64,000 nt of DNA from Swingsia samuiensis (GTDB lineage: Bacteria > Pseudomonadota > Alphaproteobacteria > Acetobacterales > Acetobacteraceae). The notes under the pieces are model-generated. The model had not been told where the DNA came from and did not search any database. It saw only the letters and a program-made list of their open reading frames with translations. A program made the position numbers and the translations under genes. The stretch spans positions 2,012,001 through 2,076,000 of the forward strand of contig NZ_CP038141.1 in NCBI RefSeq assembly GCF_006542355.1, read 5' to 3'. Below are positions 36,625 through 50,571 of the stretch, piece by piece; position 1 is the stretch's first letter, and each line of letters begins with the position of its first letter.

Positions 36625-38526
36625 ATGAACGCTTTTTCTCAAGATGAACAAAAAAGCTCAGATAGCACCCCACTAACCGTTCAGAAGAATGGAGTGGAAG
36701 CTATTCGAGAAGCTTTGAAGACAATTCCCCAAAATCCCGGAGTTTACCGCATGCTGGGGGAGAAAGGGGAGGTGTTATATGTAGGGAAAGCATTGAACCT
36801 TAAAAATAGGGTTACATCTTATACAAGAATAAGCCAGCTACCGGACCGATTGCGTCGCATGGTTTCTTTGACGTTTTCTATGGAAATAGTCATTACGCAC
36901 ACAGAGGCCGAAGCACTCTTATTAGAAGCTAATTATATTAAACGCATGATGCCTCGGTTTAATATTCTTTTACGTGATGACAAAAGTTATCCGTGGCTTA
37001 TGTTAACAGAGAAACATGAATTTCCTCAGATTACCAAACAAAGAGGCAAACCCGTCAAAGGAGCAACATATTGGGGGCCATTTGCATCGGCTTGGGCCGT
37101 TAAACAAACATTAAATCTGCTACAGAAAAGCTTCTTACTAAGATCATGTTCTGATTCTGTTTTGAACAGCCGGACACGCCCGTGTTTGCTTTATCAAATT
37201 AAGCGTTGTTCTGCTCCATGCGTCGATAAAATTACACCATCAGATTATGATGAGTTGGTTAGCCAGGCTAAACAGTTTTTGTCTGGAAAAAATACAGATC
37301 TTCATCAGGAGCTTGTTTCGCAAATGGAAGCAGCTTCTGAAGCGATGGAATATGAACGCGCTGCGGCGATACGGGACCGTATTCGTGGGTTTTCAAGTAT
37401 TCAGAATTCTGGAGTTGTGAATCCTGCCACTATCATTGATGCGGATGTTGTTGCTATTGGTCAGGAGGCTGGTCAGAGTTGTATTCAAGTCTTTTTCATT
37501 AGAGGCGGCCGAAACAATGGGAACCGTGCATTTTATCCTGTGCATGCAGCAGAAGATTCAGCAGAAGAGATTCTTTTTTCCTTTTTGATGCAATTCTACG
37601 ATGACAAGCCGCCACCTTCTACGATTTTGGTGAATCGTGATTTAAATGAGAAAAAACTTTTAGAAGATGCTCTCACAATAAGCCGTAAGCAAAAGGTAGA
37701 AATTCTTTTTCCCCAAAGAGGTGAAAAAAAATCTGTCATCGATCATGCAGCGTTGAATGCTCGTGAAGCTTTAGAGCGTAAACTTGCAGAACATGTTGGA
37801 CAACAAAAACTTCTGGAAGGGGTGGCTAAAATATTTCAATTGCCAGCGCCTCCTAAACGAATTGAAACCTATGATAACTCTCATATCATGGGGCAAGCTC
37901 CTTATGGGGTTATGGTCGTTGGGGGGCCAGAAGGTTTTGAGAAAAAATCATACCGTAAATATGCGATAAAAGGACCAGTCACTCCAGGGGATGACTTTGG
38001 AATGATGAGAGAAGTTATGGAACGTCGCTTTAATAAAAAGAAAGTGGAGGAGGAACAAAATTTACCAGATTTGCTTTTAATTGATGGTGGGTTAGGACAA
38101 TTCAATGCCGTGAAAGAAATTTTAACCAGTCTGGGAATAAACAATATTCCAATTGTAGCTATCGCTAAAGGGCCAGATCGCGATGCGGGAAGAGAATGGT
38201 TTTTTACGGAGAATCAGCAACCTTTTCAATTACCCCCTCAAGATCCAGTTTTATATTATTTACAGCGCCTTAGAGATGAAGCGCATAGATTTGCCATTAC
38301 AACGCATAGAGCAGGACGCTCTAAAAAATTAAAACAATCTGAACTTGATGATGTCCCTGGAATTGGAGGGGCACGAAAGAAAGCGTTACTTCATCATTTT
38401 GGCTCAGCAAAAAATGTACGCCAGTCGAGTTTGGAAGAGCTGGAAGCCGTTGCGGGGATAAGCACGGCAATAGCCAAGACGATATATGGATATTTTCATC
38501 CAGAGTGGGTGAAAAAACAGAGCTAA
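36625..38526 (+). CDS. uvrC: Excinuclease ABC subunit C
   Basis: Makes both incisions in nucleotide excision repair. The 633 residues contain the GIY-YIG domain ([20 protein letters not shown], about 37-60), the Cys-containing linker CSAPCVDKI, a UVR domain (about 225-260), the RNase H-like endonuclease ([11 protein letters not shown] and [14 protein letters not shown], with Asp residues) and helix-hairpin-helix motifs at the end ([18 protein letters not shown]). The 230-base gap upstream holds an 8-pair hairpin (36552-36583) but no clear LexA site. Confidence 0.95.
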   Translation: MNAFSQDEQKSSDSTPLTVQKNGVEAIREALKTIPQNPGVYRMLGEKGEVLYVGKALNLKNRVTSYTRISQLPDRLRRMVSLTFSMEIVITHTEAEALLLEANYIKRMMPRFNILLRDDKSYPWLMLTEKHEFPQITKQRGKPVKGATYWGPFASAWAVKQTLNLLQKSFLLRSCSDSVLNSRTRPCLLYQIKRCSAPCVDKITPSDYDELVSQAKQFLSGKNTDLHQELVSQMEAASEAMEYERAAAIRDRIRGFSSIQNSGVVNPATIIDADVVAIGQEAGQSCIQVFFIRGGRNNGNRAFYPVHAAEDSAEEILFSFLMQFYDDKPPPSTILVNRDLNEKKLLEDALTISRKQKVEILFPQRGEKKSVIDHAALNAREALERKLAEHVGQQKLLEGVAKIFQLPAPPKRIETYDNSHIMGQAPYGVMVVGGPEGFEKKSYRKYAIKGPVTPGDDFGMMREVMERRFNKKKVEEEQNLPDLLLIDGGLGQFNAVKEILTSLGINNIPIVAIAKGPDRDAGREWFFTENQQPFQLPPQDPVLYYLQRLRDEAHRFAITTHRAGRSKKLKQSELDDVPGIGGARKKALLHHFGSAKNVRQSSLEELEAVAGISTAIAKTIYGYFHPEWVKKQS

Positions 38527-38631
38527 AGGGAGGGCGGAAGGAATTTAACGTTTGACGGAATGAATATAAGATTTCATATTTGTGGATGAAAATATTATGC
38601 AGACCACAAGAAGCATTTAAGCTAACGACCA

Positions 38632-39213
38632 ATGTTAACTGACTTACCAAACATTCTCACCTTATTGCGGATTGCTTCCATCCCTGTTCTGGTTGGTCTC
38701 TTATCTTTCCATTCCCCTTATGCACGTTTAGGCGCTTTCATTGTTTATGTTTTTGCCTGCGTTACAGATTACTATGACGGTGCACTGGCGCGCCGATGGC
38801 ACCTGTCGTCTGATTTGGGAAGAATGATGGACCCTATAGCTGATAAGCTTTTGGTTGGTTCTTTGCTTCTCGCTCTTGCAGGGCTAACGCATTTACCTAT
38901 TTTTTCCATTTATGCGGCTATTCTCATTATGATTCGAGAAATTCTTGTGAGTGGTTTGCGAGAATATATGGCGCATCAATCATTAACGTTGCCGTCATCT
39001 CGATTAGCAAAGTGGAAAACAGGGATTCAAATGATTGCAATTGGCTTCCTCGTTGCCGGGGATGAGACAGCACAGCTCATTCAATGCTCTTTTCTACATG
39101 CGTCTTTGGTAGGGGGAGTATTATTATGGTTGTCTGTTATTCCAACCATTGTAAGTGGCTGGCGTTATTTAACCGTGAGCCTATCACAAATGACTTCAAA
39201 CATGGTTCGTTAA
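38632..39213 (+). CDS. pgsA: CDP-diacylglycerol-glycerol-3-phosphate 3-phosphatidyltransferase
   Basis: Makes phosphatidylglycerol phosphate, the precursor of phosphatidylglycerol and cardiolipin, at the inner membrane. The 193 residues have about five membrane helices and the CDP-alcohol phosphatidyltransferase signature DYYDGALARRWHLSSDLGRMMDPIADK. The first segment PNILTLLRIASIPVLVGLL is typical. It follows uvrC, an order common in Alphaproteobacteria. Confidence 0.93.
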   Translation: MLTDLPNILTLLRIASIPVLVGLLSFHSPYARLGAFIVYVFACVTDYYDGALARRWHLSSDLGRMMDPIADKLLVGSLLLALAGLTHLPIFSIYAAILIMIREILVSGLREYMAHQSLTLPSSRLAKWKTGIQMIAIGFLVAGDETAQLIQCSFLHASLVGGVLLWLSVIPTIVSGWRYLTVSLSQMTSNMVR

Positions 39214-39333
39214 TTTGATGCATCATTTTGAAGACATTTCAGATGATAAATATTTAAAAGTTTTTTACTCAACATCTGGCGCTTTTGTTTAAAGCCAGCT
39301 AAAGAGAGTAAATCGACCTTATGGGAGTTAACA

Positions 39334-39954
39334 ATGCGTAAGGCCGCTCTGCTGGCACTACCTCTCGCTCTGAGCGGATGTTCAGGCATGGGCAAATTTT
39401 TCCACGATACTTCCGTTTTGTCTGGAAGTAACCCGAATGCTCCAAGAGGAGATAGCGTCAATATAAGACGCGTGCGTGGAGAAAATGTAGCCATTCAGCC
39501 TATATTACCTGAAAATGGAAATATGTGGCCCGGTACACCACAGCCATTGCCAACATTAAAAGATGTTGAAGATCCTAATAGCTTCTTTAGTCGTGCTTTG
39601 GGAGATCCTGCTACTTATTTCGGTGGGGCTAATATCGATAAGAATTTCATGGGTGGTGGAATCGGAGGATCTGGTCCTCTAGGTGCACGTGGTCCCCAAA
39701 TGCCTTCAGGGCAAAGTATGTCTGTTGGTGAAAGTACAGATGCTCATTATGGGGTTTCTTTAGATAGAAGCCATATGTTCCCGCCTTTGCCTTCTAGCGT
39801 TCCAGACAATGCTTCACGCTTTATGGGTAAAAACCCCAATGGAACAATCGTCATTCCTAACGGAGATGGGACAAGTACACTGATTGCACCAGATGGAACG
39901 GTTCATGTCGTAGGTGGAAAAGCTAGTATTAGCAGGCCGAACAAAAAGAAATAA
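39334..39954 (+). CDS. Hypothetical lipoprotein
   Basis: 206 residues with a lipoprotein signal peptide ending in LALSGC (Cys16). The mature protein is Gly-, Pro- and Asn-rich, with MGGGIGGSGPLGARGPQ and a C-terminal stretch NGTIVIPNGDGTSTLIAPDGTVHVV that looks like short beta-repeats. I do not recognise a family. GGGAG precedes the ATG. It is convergent with lexA. Confidence 0.65.
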   Translation: MRKAALLALPLALSGCSGMGKFFHDTSVLSGSNPNAPRGDSVNIRRVRGENVAIQPILPENGNMWPGTPQPLPTLKDVEDPNSFFSRALGDPATYFGGANIDKNFMGGGIGGSGPLGARGPQMPSGQSMSVGESTDAHYGVSLDRSHMFPPLPSSVPDNASRFMGKNPNGTIVIPNGDGTSTLIAPDGTVHVVGGKASISRPNKKK

Positions 39955-39991
39955 AAGAAAATTAGTAGAGGTAAGATTCCTCTTATCTCTA

Positions 39992-40675
39992 CTAATATTG
40001 CCTAAAAAGAGCTATTAATCTTCCTTGAATACGAATGCGTTCAGCAGAGAATATTTTATTCTCATAAGCACTATTCGCGGCTTCAAGAGTAATTTCTTTT
40101 CCTCTGTGTTTTAATTTTTTGAGCGTTACTTCCTGTTCGTCGATAAGAGCAACAACAATTTGTCCATTCTCTGCTCTATCTCCACGGCGAATAATTGCAA
40201 TATCTCCATCCACAATGCCTTCACCAACCATAGAATCGCCTGAGATAGTCAGAGCATAATGATCACCTGCTCCAAGGAGAGAGGGAGGCACTTGAATTTG
40301 AGTTACTTCATCTTGAAGTGCCTCAATAGGAATGCCTGCTGCAATTCGGCCATAGAGAGGAATAGAAACATGTTTTTCTTCTACAGCTTCCTGAGAAGGT
40401 TCAGAGAAAGAAGAACTGAATTTATTTATTTTTGCAGGCAAGGTGTGCGGAAGGCTAGTTGTCGGAGGAACCTTTAAAACATCTAATGCACGTGCTCGAT
40501 TATGGTGACGTGTTAAAAAACCTCGCTCTTCTAGCGCTGATATAAGGCGATGAATACCAGATTTGGATTGAAGACCTAAAGCAGATTTCATTTCTTCAAA
40601 AGAAGGGGAGTAACCGTTTTTTTGAACATATTCCTTGATATAAATAAGCAGTTGATGTTGTTTTTTTGTAAGCAT
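39992..40675 (-). CDS. lexA: LexA repressor
   Basis: SOS repressor and self-cleaving serine protease. I start at the ATG at 40675 (MLTKKQHQLL), giving 227 residues; the longer frame adds 32 unlikely residues. A winged helix-turn-helix covers about 1-65. The cleavage site is AAGIP (Ala113-Gly114), with Ser148 in SGDSMV and the catalytic Lys about 186 in VTLKKL. The linker (about 70-100) is longer than in E. coli, as usual in Alphaproteobacteria. An imperfect LexA-type site overlaps its ribosome-binding site. Confidence 0.95.
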   Translation of the reverse strand: MLTKKQHQLLIYIKEYVQKNGYSPSFEEMKSALGLQSKSGIHRLISALEERGFLTRHHNRARALDVLKVPPTTSLPHTLPAKINKFSSSFSEPSQEAVEEKHVSIPLYGRIAAGIPIEALQDEVTQIQVPPSLLGAGDHYALTISGDSMVGEGIVDGDIAIIRRGDRAENGQIVVALIDEQEVTLKKLKHRGKEITLEAANSAYENKIFSAERIRIQGRLIALFRQY

Positions 40676-40681
40676 ATGGGA

Positions 40682-40696
40682 GTTCCTAAGCACTTC
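40682..40696 (-). promoter_or_regulatory. Candidate LexA box upstream of lexA
   Basis: On the minus strand it reads GAAG-N7-GAAC, one base off the alphaproteobacterial direct repeat GAAC-N7-GAAC. It overlaps the AGGAA ribosome-binding site. Autorepression of lexA is expected; the mismatch lowers confidence. Confidence 0.35.
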
Positions 40697-40857
40697 CAGA
40701 GAGAATAATCTGTTGATATTTAGATTACAATTGAGTATTTTCTCTATACAGACTTGACCTTTGCAAGACAAATCAGCATGGTGCGTCCAACTAGGTCAAT
40801 TTGTTGTTTTCTGCATTTTGCAAGCAGCATAAGTAAAGGCACAAGCCTGAGGGTGAT

Positions 40858-41025
40858 ATGGCAAAAACCAACGTTATTCAAATTCGTCTTGTATCGTCAG
40901 CTGACACAGGTTATTTTTATGTAACCAAAAAGAATGCTCGCTCTTCAACAGGGAAAATGGAAGTTCGTAAATACGATCCTGTTGCACGTAAGCATGTCAC
41001 TTTCCGTGAAGCAAAAATCAAGTAA
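40858..41025 (+). CDS. rpmG: 50S ribosomal protein L33
   Basis: A short gene of 55 codons. The protein begins [20 protein letters not shown] and ends VTFREAKIK, with the central [17 protein letters not shown] typical of L33 without the zinc Cys pairs. GAGGGTGAT precedes the ATG. It is divergent from lexA and followed by a strong terminator, so it is monocistronic. Confidence 0.95.
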   Translation: MAKTNVIQIRLVSSADTGYFYVTKKNARSSTGKMEVRKYDPVARKHVTFREAKIK

Positions 41026-41065
41026 TTCAATACTTTCCTAAAAAGGAATGTAAAGTTTACTTATA

Positions 41066-41087
41066 GGCAGCTTAGGCTGCCTTTTTT
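41066..41087 (+). terminator. Rho-independent terminator after rpmG
   Basis: GGCAGC/GCTGCC around TTAG, followed by TTTTTT. Confidence 0.88.
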
Positions 41088-41107
41088 ATTATTATTTAGA
41101 GTGACGA

Positions 41108-41437
41108 CTAAAATAATTTATTGCGTTTGTCGTACGGGACAACGATATCGCCATCTTGCGTTAAATTGAGCATAGCGCGAGAACGCTCATCTAACATATC
41201 AGCATCTAAAGCTTTTTCTTTTAAAGCAGCCACTCGTCTGCGCCAGACAATCTGTTCATCTTGTGCATCTTGCTTAGCTTGCAAAGCTTCTTTCTGAAGG
41301 CCTAGCTGATCTTGATAGGCTCGAATACCATGAGCACCATGAAGCGCATTCCAAGCGAAATAAACAGTTAAGGATAAAAAGAAAGTAGGGGGGGCAACAA
41401 CACGAAAGGCCTTCTTAAGAATTTTTCGAAGTCCCAT
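41108..41437 (-). CDS. ftsB: Septum-formation initiator, FtsB/DivIC family
   Basis: Membrane-bound partner of FtsL and FtsQ in the divisome. The 109 residues have one N-terminal membrane helix (about 12-32) and then a coiled coil (about 40-85) rich in Gln, Lys and Glu, followed by DERSRAMLNLTQDGDIVV. It lies downstream of eno on the same strand, the usual alphaproteobacterial order, but a strong hairpin separates the two. Confidence 0.85.
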   Translation of the reverse strand: MGLRKILKKAFRVVAPPTFFLSLTVYFAWNALHGAHGIRAYQDQLGLQKEALQAKQDAQDEQIVWRRRVAALKEKALDADMLDERSRAMLNLTQDGDIVVPYDKRNKLF

Positions 41438-41522
41438 GAAACAAAATGCCCCTCTAAAAAGAAAATTTATATTAGTCTAAACATCACTTTTAAGCAAAAC
41501 AATGACAGACTGAAAATAAATT

Positions 41523-41561
41523 ACATATGACAGTCTTTATTTTCAAAAGACTGTCATATGT
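41523..41561 (-). terminator. Terminator-type hairpin after eno
   Basis: A perfect 16-pair stem (41523-41538 with 41546-41561), loop of 7 bases. On the minus strand it is followed by AATTTATTTTC. It lies 6 bases after the eno stop and before ftsB. The tail is not a clean T tract, so partial read-through to ftsB is possible. Confidence 0.6.
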
Positions 41562-41567
41562 GAATGA

Positions 41568-42884
<1,317 letters not shown>

Positions 42885-42950
42885 TCAGTATCGTTTGAGA
42901 CAGACAATACTATTCCTTCTTAAAGTCATAAGACAAGGTCAACCACGCAC

Positions 42951-43423
42951 ATGCAACTGCCTTTCCTCGTTCTTGTTCTCGGATTAGGGGGTTTAATTCC
43001 GTTTATCACACTCGGTGGTTGGATTTTTCTGGCTGGATTTTTCTCCCCTTTACCGCACCTTACCGTCATTCTTTTAGCTTATAGTGCATGCATTTTATCA
43101 TTTATCGGGGCTGTGCACTGGGGCTTTGCCATGGAACGCCCTGATATTATCACAATTCGGGGAACAGAAAAAAAAGATCAGCAGAGACTCCTGCTTGGAG
43201 TTTGCCCTGCTTTATGGGCGTGGCTGGCATTATGCGTAGGGCTGCTTTTAGACCTACGGGTGGGTTATTTTTTAGAAATAATCGGATTTTTATTCACTCT
43301 TTTTGTCGAAAGAGCTGCGTGGAAGAAAGGAAATCTTCCACCAGGATATATGCCGTTAAGGGCTTTTCTCACTGCGGGGGCCACCATAAGCTTGCTTATG
43401 GCAGCAATGTCCCCTTTGCAGCA

Positions 43424-43436
<13 letters not shown>
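42951..43436 (+). CDS. DUF3429 membrane protein
   Basis: 161 residues with about five membrane helices. The segment AYSACILSFIGAVHWGFAMERP and the later PALWAWLAL match DUF3429, a small membrane family without assigned function that is common in Proteobacteria. Its last 13 bases overlap the convergent kdsA. Confidence 0.75.
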
Positions 43437-45903
<2,467 letters not shown>

Positions 45904-45953
45904 TTATACACCGAAGGAATAGGAAAGGGGAAGTAGAAAGACGTTATGAAAAA

Positions 45954-46262
45954 TTAATGTGTTGTTTTTGGTGCTGTAGGGGAGGTGTTTGCTGGAGGCT
46001 GAGCCAGAATATCATGACCACTCACACCAGAAGAAGCGCCACGATTCAAGACAGCAAGCGTCAGGCAAAGCAACATAAAAATACCGGCCAAAACAGAGGT
46101 AGCTCGTGTCAGTAATGTTGCTGTGCCTCGGCCCGTCATAAAGGAACCCATACCTTGGCTGCTACCAATTCCAAGACCACCGCCTTCGCTACGCTGAATA
46201 AGAATCGTACCGATTAAGGCTAATGTGACCAATAAATTGAGAACGAGTAAGAAAGTGGTCAT
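45954..46262 (-). CDS. secG: Preprotein translocase subunit SecG
   Basis: Helper subunit of the SecYEG channel. The 102 residues have two membrane helices (about 4-22 and 52-72), the conserved LIQRSEGGGLGIG between them, and a Ser/Pro/Thr-rich tail. It follows tpiA by about 24 bases once the tpiA frame is corrected, and pyrG follows by 59 bases. Confidence 0.92.
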   Translation of the reverse strand: MTTFLLVLNLLVTLALIGTILIQRSEGGGLGIGSSQGMGSFMTGRGTATLLTRATSVLAGIFMLLCLTLAVLNRGASSGVSGHDILAQPPANTSPTAPKTTH

Positions 46263-46286
46263 GAACGATTGAGCCTGCGTAATAGT

Positions 46287-47059
46287 TTACGATGAAACTT
46301 GCTGGGAAGCACATTCTGCAATGCGTAAAAAGCTTTTCGCATCCAAGCTGGCACTTCCAACAAGTACTCCACCGACAGATCCTGTTGAAAAATTTCAGGA
46401 GCCTGAGAGGGAGTAACTGACCCGCCATACAATATTGGCATGCGAATGTCATCTATATTAAGCCGAGATTGTAATAATCCCTTGAGAAGAAAGAGAGTAC
46501 GAGAGAGTTCGGTATATGTTGGGGTAATGCCTGTTCCAATTGCCCAAACAGGTTCATATGCAATAATGCCATTGAAGTTTTCTGTTAATGAGCCATCTAT
46601 CTGACTAGCTAAAACAGTAGCAGCACGGCCTTCCTGACGCTCTTTGAGCGTTTCCCCAAAGCATACAATCGGCGTTAGGCCGGCTGATTTGGCCGTCCGT
46701 ATTTTACGACGGATCATAATATCTGTTTCGCCATGAGCTTGGCGACGTTCAGAGTGACCTAAAATAACATATTGTGCGCCAATATCGGCAAGCATCTCGG
46801 CTGAAATATCTCCTGTAAACGCCCCAGAAATATTTGTATGGCAGTTTTGCCCACCTATTTTGATAGTGGATGAAAGCCCCGCAGAATCTACAATCCCACG
46901 AACACGTTCGATTTGTGTGAAAGGCGGGCAAAGAATCATCTGAACATCGTCAGGAAGCGAAAGCGCGCCCTCAACAATTGCGGATGCAAGGTGGCTTGTC
47001 TCTTCTCTCAAGCCGAACATTTTCCAATTTCCAACAATATATTTTAATTCTTTAGTCAT
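46287..47059 (-). CDS. tpiA: Triosephosphate isomerase, with a frame change near the 3' end
   Basis: Interconverts dihydroxyacetone phosphate and glyceraldehyde 3-phosphate. From the ATG at 47059 the protein shows VGNWKMFG (Asn11, Lys13), VILGHSERR (catalytic His), AYEPVWAIGTG (catalytic Glu) and ILYGGSVTPSQAPEIF. After that the uninterrupted frame continues into unrelated sequence to 46259. The expected C-terminus (SVGGVLVGSASLDAKSF...) is present one frame back and ends with TAA at 46287-46289. The switch lies at an A5 run on the plus strand (46388-46392). The GG loop that binds phosphate would be lost without the frame change. It may be a sequencing slip or a real mutation. Confidence 0.85.
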
Positions 47060-47179
47060 ATTTCCTGCTCTCGGTCGCTCTTGTTCTGGTCAAGTGGCGT
47101 TCTCGACATTATGGTAGGGGTACTTTCTATCGGTCTTATTATGTCCGTGTCATTCTGTCATTTGGATCCGCTCTGATCT

Positions 47180-49116
47180 ATGATTACACATCTACGTCAT
47201 TATCTTATTGATTCTTGGGTTGGGCGCGTGATCGCTCTTCTTGTCTTTTTTGCCTTTGTTGGCTGGGGAGCTGGAGATTATTTCTTTAGTGGCGATACGC
47301 CCAATGGAAATTCTATTATAAAAGTTGGTGATCGAAATATTTCTCCTAATGATTTTGCTCAAGCATTTTCAAGAGGATTACAAGCGCAAGCGCAGCAGAT
47401 GGGCCTTTCTGATCCATCTCGAATCCCAGCATCTACTAAGCACGAGATTGCCAGTATTGTGTTACACAATCTGGTGATTCAACGGGAAATTCAGCTGGCT
47501 GCTCAACGATCCAACATGGTTGTTCCTGATGAGTTGGTAAGAAAAGAAATTTTCTCTCTTCCTGTCTTTCATAATGCTGCAGGGCAATTTGATCGTTCTA
47601 AATTCAATGATACGTTAAGGCGTATTGGCCTTACGGAAGGGCGGTTTATCGCACTCATGCGTGAAGATATTAATTCACGTAGTTTGATGCAGGGAATGGG
47701 GTCCTCCGTTCAGGTTCCAAGCAGTTTAGTTAATCATCTGGTTGGATTTTATAGCCAGCAGCGTGTTGTGGATGTGGTTAGAATTCCATTCAGTGGAGAA
47801 ACTGTTGCTCAAAATCCAACAGAAGCGCAGTTGCATCGCTATTATGACAACCACCCACAAGATTTTCATGCTCCAGAGTACCGTCATGCAAAAATCGCTG
47901 TCATGACTTTAGAGAGTGTAGAAAAGACGATTGAAGTCCCAGATGACGTTTTACATAAATTATATGACTTCCAAGCACGAAACTATAATGTGCCAGAAAC
48001 ACGTAGTCTTCAGGTTTTAACATTTACTACTGAAAATGACGCTAAAAATGCAGCACAGAAATGGCATGATTCAAATGATTGGGAAGCTGTACAAAAAGTT
48101 TCCCTAATGCCGCAACAGTTTCTTTACCACATGTTCGTCAAACAGATGTGCCTAACCCTGAGCTTGCAAAAGCAGCGTTCTCAGCTTCTGCCCGTCAGGT
48201 TACAGGTCCTATCAAGACGTCGGCTGGTTGGGTTGTCTTTAACGTGAGTGATGTTGCTGCGCCACACCAAGTTACTTTTGATCAAGTGAAAGCGAGCCTG
48301 AAAGAACAAGTACAAAAGCAAGAAGCTCCTGAAGCGTTGCAGGCACGTCTTCATCAGTTTCAAGATGCTGTTGCTGGCTCTGGGAGTTTAGATAAAATTC
48401 CAGCTGATTTAGGGATTATTCCAGCTGCTGGATCATTAGATGCAAAGGGAATGACCCCCGATGGAATACCTGCTCCAATACCAGGAAGCATAGCCCTACG
48501 GCAGAGCATTATTCAGCATATTTTTGAGCAAAGCAAAGATGCTCAGCCTAGCGTTATTCAAGGGCCAGATGGAGCTGCTTTTGCTCTTTTAGTGGATGAT
48601 GTTCATCCAGGAGCCTCTCGCTCCTTTAATGATGTGCGTGAGCAAGTTCTACAAGGATGGAAAGCTGACCAGCAATTACATTCAGCAAATGTAAAAGCTA
48701 CCTCCTTTTTTACAGATGCTAAAAAAGCAACCTTGGCTAAAGCTCTTAATGGCAAGCCAGAAGAAGGCTTAATGCAGCACGGTTTGACATTATCTCGTCT
48801 CCATCCGGCCGGAAGTTTTCCTAAAAATGTTATGGAAGGAGCATTTTCTTTAAAGGTTGGGGAAACAGGTATGTATCAAACTCAAGAGGCTTTTTGGCTT
48901 CTTAACGTGGTGGGAGAAAAACCAGCGCTTGCGAGTGATGAGCAAACATTACACCATAATATAGAGGGCCAATCTTTAGAGGCGATGCAAGCTGATATTG
49001 CTCAAACATTGGATGCAAATTTAATGAAGGCTGTTCCTCCCTCACATATTAATGTGAAGCTTTATAATCAGGTTATTCAATCTGTATCCCCTGACGCAAA
49101 TGGAGGGGCGCAATAA
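47180..49116 (+). CDS. ppiD: PpiD/SurA-type peptidyl-prolyl isomerase, with a frame change
   Basis: A membrane-anchored periplasmic folding factor of about 645 residues once the frame is corrected. The N-terminal helix (VGRVIALLVFFAFVGWGAGDYFF) is followed by a SurA N-terminal-type domain and a parvulin-like domain. The first frame reads to EAVQK and then into unrelated sequence, stopping at 48247. One base back, the protein continues SFPNAATVSLPHVRQTD and runs to the stop at 49114-49116. The switch is at an A5 run near 48096-48101. One extra A would restore the reading. Its stop overlaps the trpE start (TAATG), so trp expression may be coupled to it. Confidence 0.8.
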
Positions 49117-50543
49117 TGTCAATCGCTTATACAGTAGAAGCAGCAGACTTATTAACACCTGTCTCTGCATATTTACGTCTGTCTAAAATTGCCGACGGTC
49201 CATACAAAATTCTTTTGGAAAGTGTGGAAGGAGGGGCAGCACGCGGCCGATATTCTGTTATTGCGTTACTTCCTGACTTGATATGGAAAAGCTGTAACGG
49301 GCAAGCAACTTTGGATGGTGTTCATCTCGACGGAAAACCTCTGGATACGTTAGAAAAAATTATTAATGACAGCCAGATGGATCTTCCTCCTCACTTGCCG
49401 CCTATGATTGGAGGGGTTTTTGGGGTTTTAGGATATGACATGGTGCGGCAAATGGAGAATTTGCCTAATGCTCCAGAAAATGACTTGGATCTTCCCGAAG
49501 GAATTATGATCCGTCCCAAGTTGTTTGCTGTTTTTGATTCAGTTCGAGATGAGTTAACTCTCGCTGTTCCTGTGCGGGGAGAAACAACTCACGAGCAAGC
49601 ACAAGCGCTACTCAAACAAGCAAAAGAAGCCTTGCAAGCGCCATTAGCGGAAGAAAAAGAAAGGCTTCCTCCAGGAACCCAGCTCTCTCCACCCATTTCT
49701 AATATTACTAAAGAGCAGTTTGAAAAAAATATTCTCGTTGCACAGGAATATATCGCATCAGGAGATGCTTTTCAGATTGTACCAAGCCAACGGTTTTCAA
49801 CAGAATTTCCTCTCTCAGCGCTCTCGCTTTACAGAAGTTTACGTAGAATAAACCCGGCTCCCTTTTTGTTTTTAATGGAGCTGGATGAATATTCTCTTGT
49901 TGGTTCATCTCCAGAAATTCTGGTGCGTCTAAGGGAGGGTGAAATCACTGTTCGGCCATTGGCTGGAACCCGTCCTCGAGGTGATAATAAACAGCACGAC
50001 CTAGAGCTGGAAGCAGAGTTACTCGCAGATAAGAAAGAATTATCTGAACATCTAATGTTGATTGATCTGGGACGTAATGATGTTGGCCGTGCATCCAAGC
50101 TTGGAACCGTAAATGTTCCAGAGCAGTTTGTGGTCGAACGCTATAGTCATGTCATGCATATATCTTCCACAGTGACAGGGCAGGTGGAAGATGGAAAAAC
50201 CGCTATGGATGCTCTTGTTGCCGCATTTCCTGCGGGAACATTAACGGGTGCTCCTAAAATTCGCGCGATGGAAATTATAGATGAATTAGAGCCAACGCGC
50301 AGAGGCCCTTACGCAGGATGTGTAGGTTATTTTGCCGCCGATGGAGAGATGGACACGTGCATTGGTCTGCGCATGGCTGTTTTGAAAAATGGACAGATGT
50401 ATGTTCAGGCCGGATGTGGTGTAGTGGCTGATAGTAACCCAGAATCAGAGTTTAAAGAGACACAAGATAAAGCAAAGGCTCTTTTTAAAGCCGCAGAAGT
50501 AGCCATATACCAAGCAGCAAAAGCGTCTCAGAATGAGCTATAG
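49116..50543 (+). CDS. trpE: Anthranilate synthase component I
   Basis: Makes anthranilate from chorismate with TrpG. The 475 residues have an N-terminal regulatory half with LLESVEGGAARGRYSVIA (tryptophan-feedback region) and the chorismate-binding half: FQIVPSQRFS, FLMELDEYSLVGSSPEILVR, RPLAGTRPRG, ERYSHVMHISSTVTG, PAGTLTGAPKIRAMEIIDELEPTRRGPY. It starts inside the ppiD stop and is followed 28 bases later by trpG. Confidence 0.96.
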   Translation: MSIAYTVEAADLLTPVSAYLRLSKIADGPYKILLESVEGGAARGRYSVIALLPDLIWKSCNGQATLDGVHLDGKPLDTLEKIINDSQMDLPPHLPPMIGGVFGVLGYDMVRQMENLPNAPENDLDLPEGIMIRPKLFAVFDSVRDELTLAVPVRGETTHEQAQALLKQAKEALQAPLAEEKERLPPGTQLSPPISNITKEQFEKNILVAQEYIASGDAFQIVPSQRFSTEFPLSALSLYRSLRRINPAPFLFLMELDEYSLVGSSPEILVRLREGEITVRPLAGTRPRGDNKQHDLELEAELLADKKELSEHLMLIDLGRNDVGRASKLGTVNVPEQFVVERYSHVMHISSTVTGQVEDGKTAMDALVAAFPAGTLTGAPKIRAMEIIDELEPTRRGPYAGCVGYFAADGEMDTCIGLRMAVLKNGQMYVQAGCGVVADSNPESEFKETQDKAKALFKAAEVAIYQAAKASQNEL

Positions 50544-50571
50544 TCATTGTAACGTCAGAGGTTTGTAGGTC

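Noticed and set aside
46189-46452. Minus ORF overlapping tpiA and secG
   Set aside because: It has no start context and its translation is not protein-like. It is a shadow of tpiA and secG.
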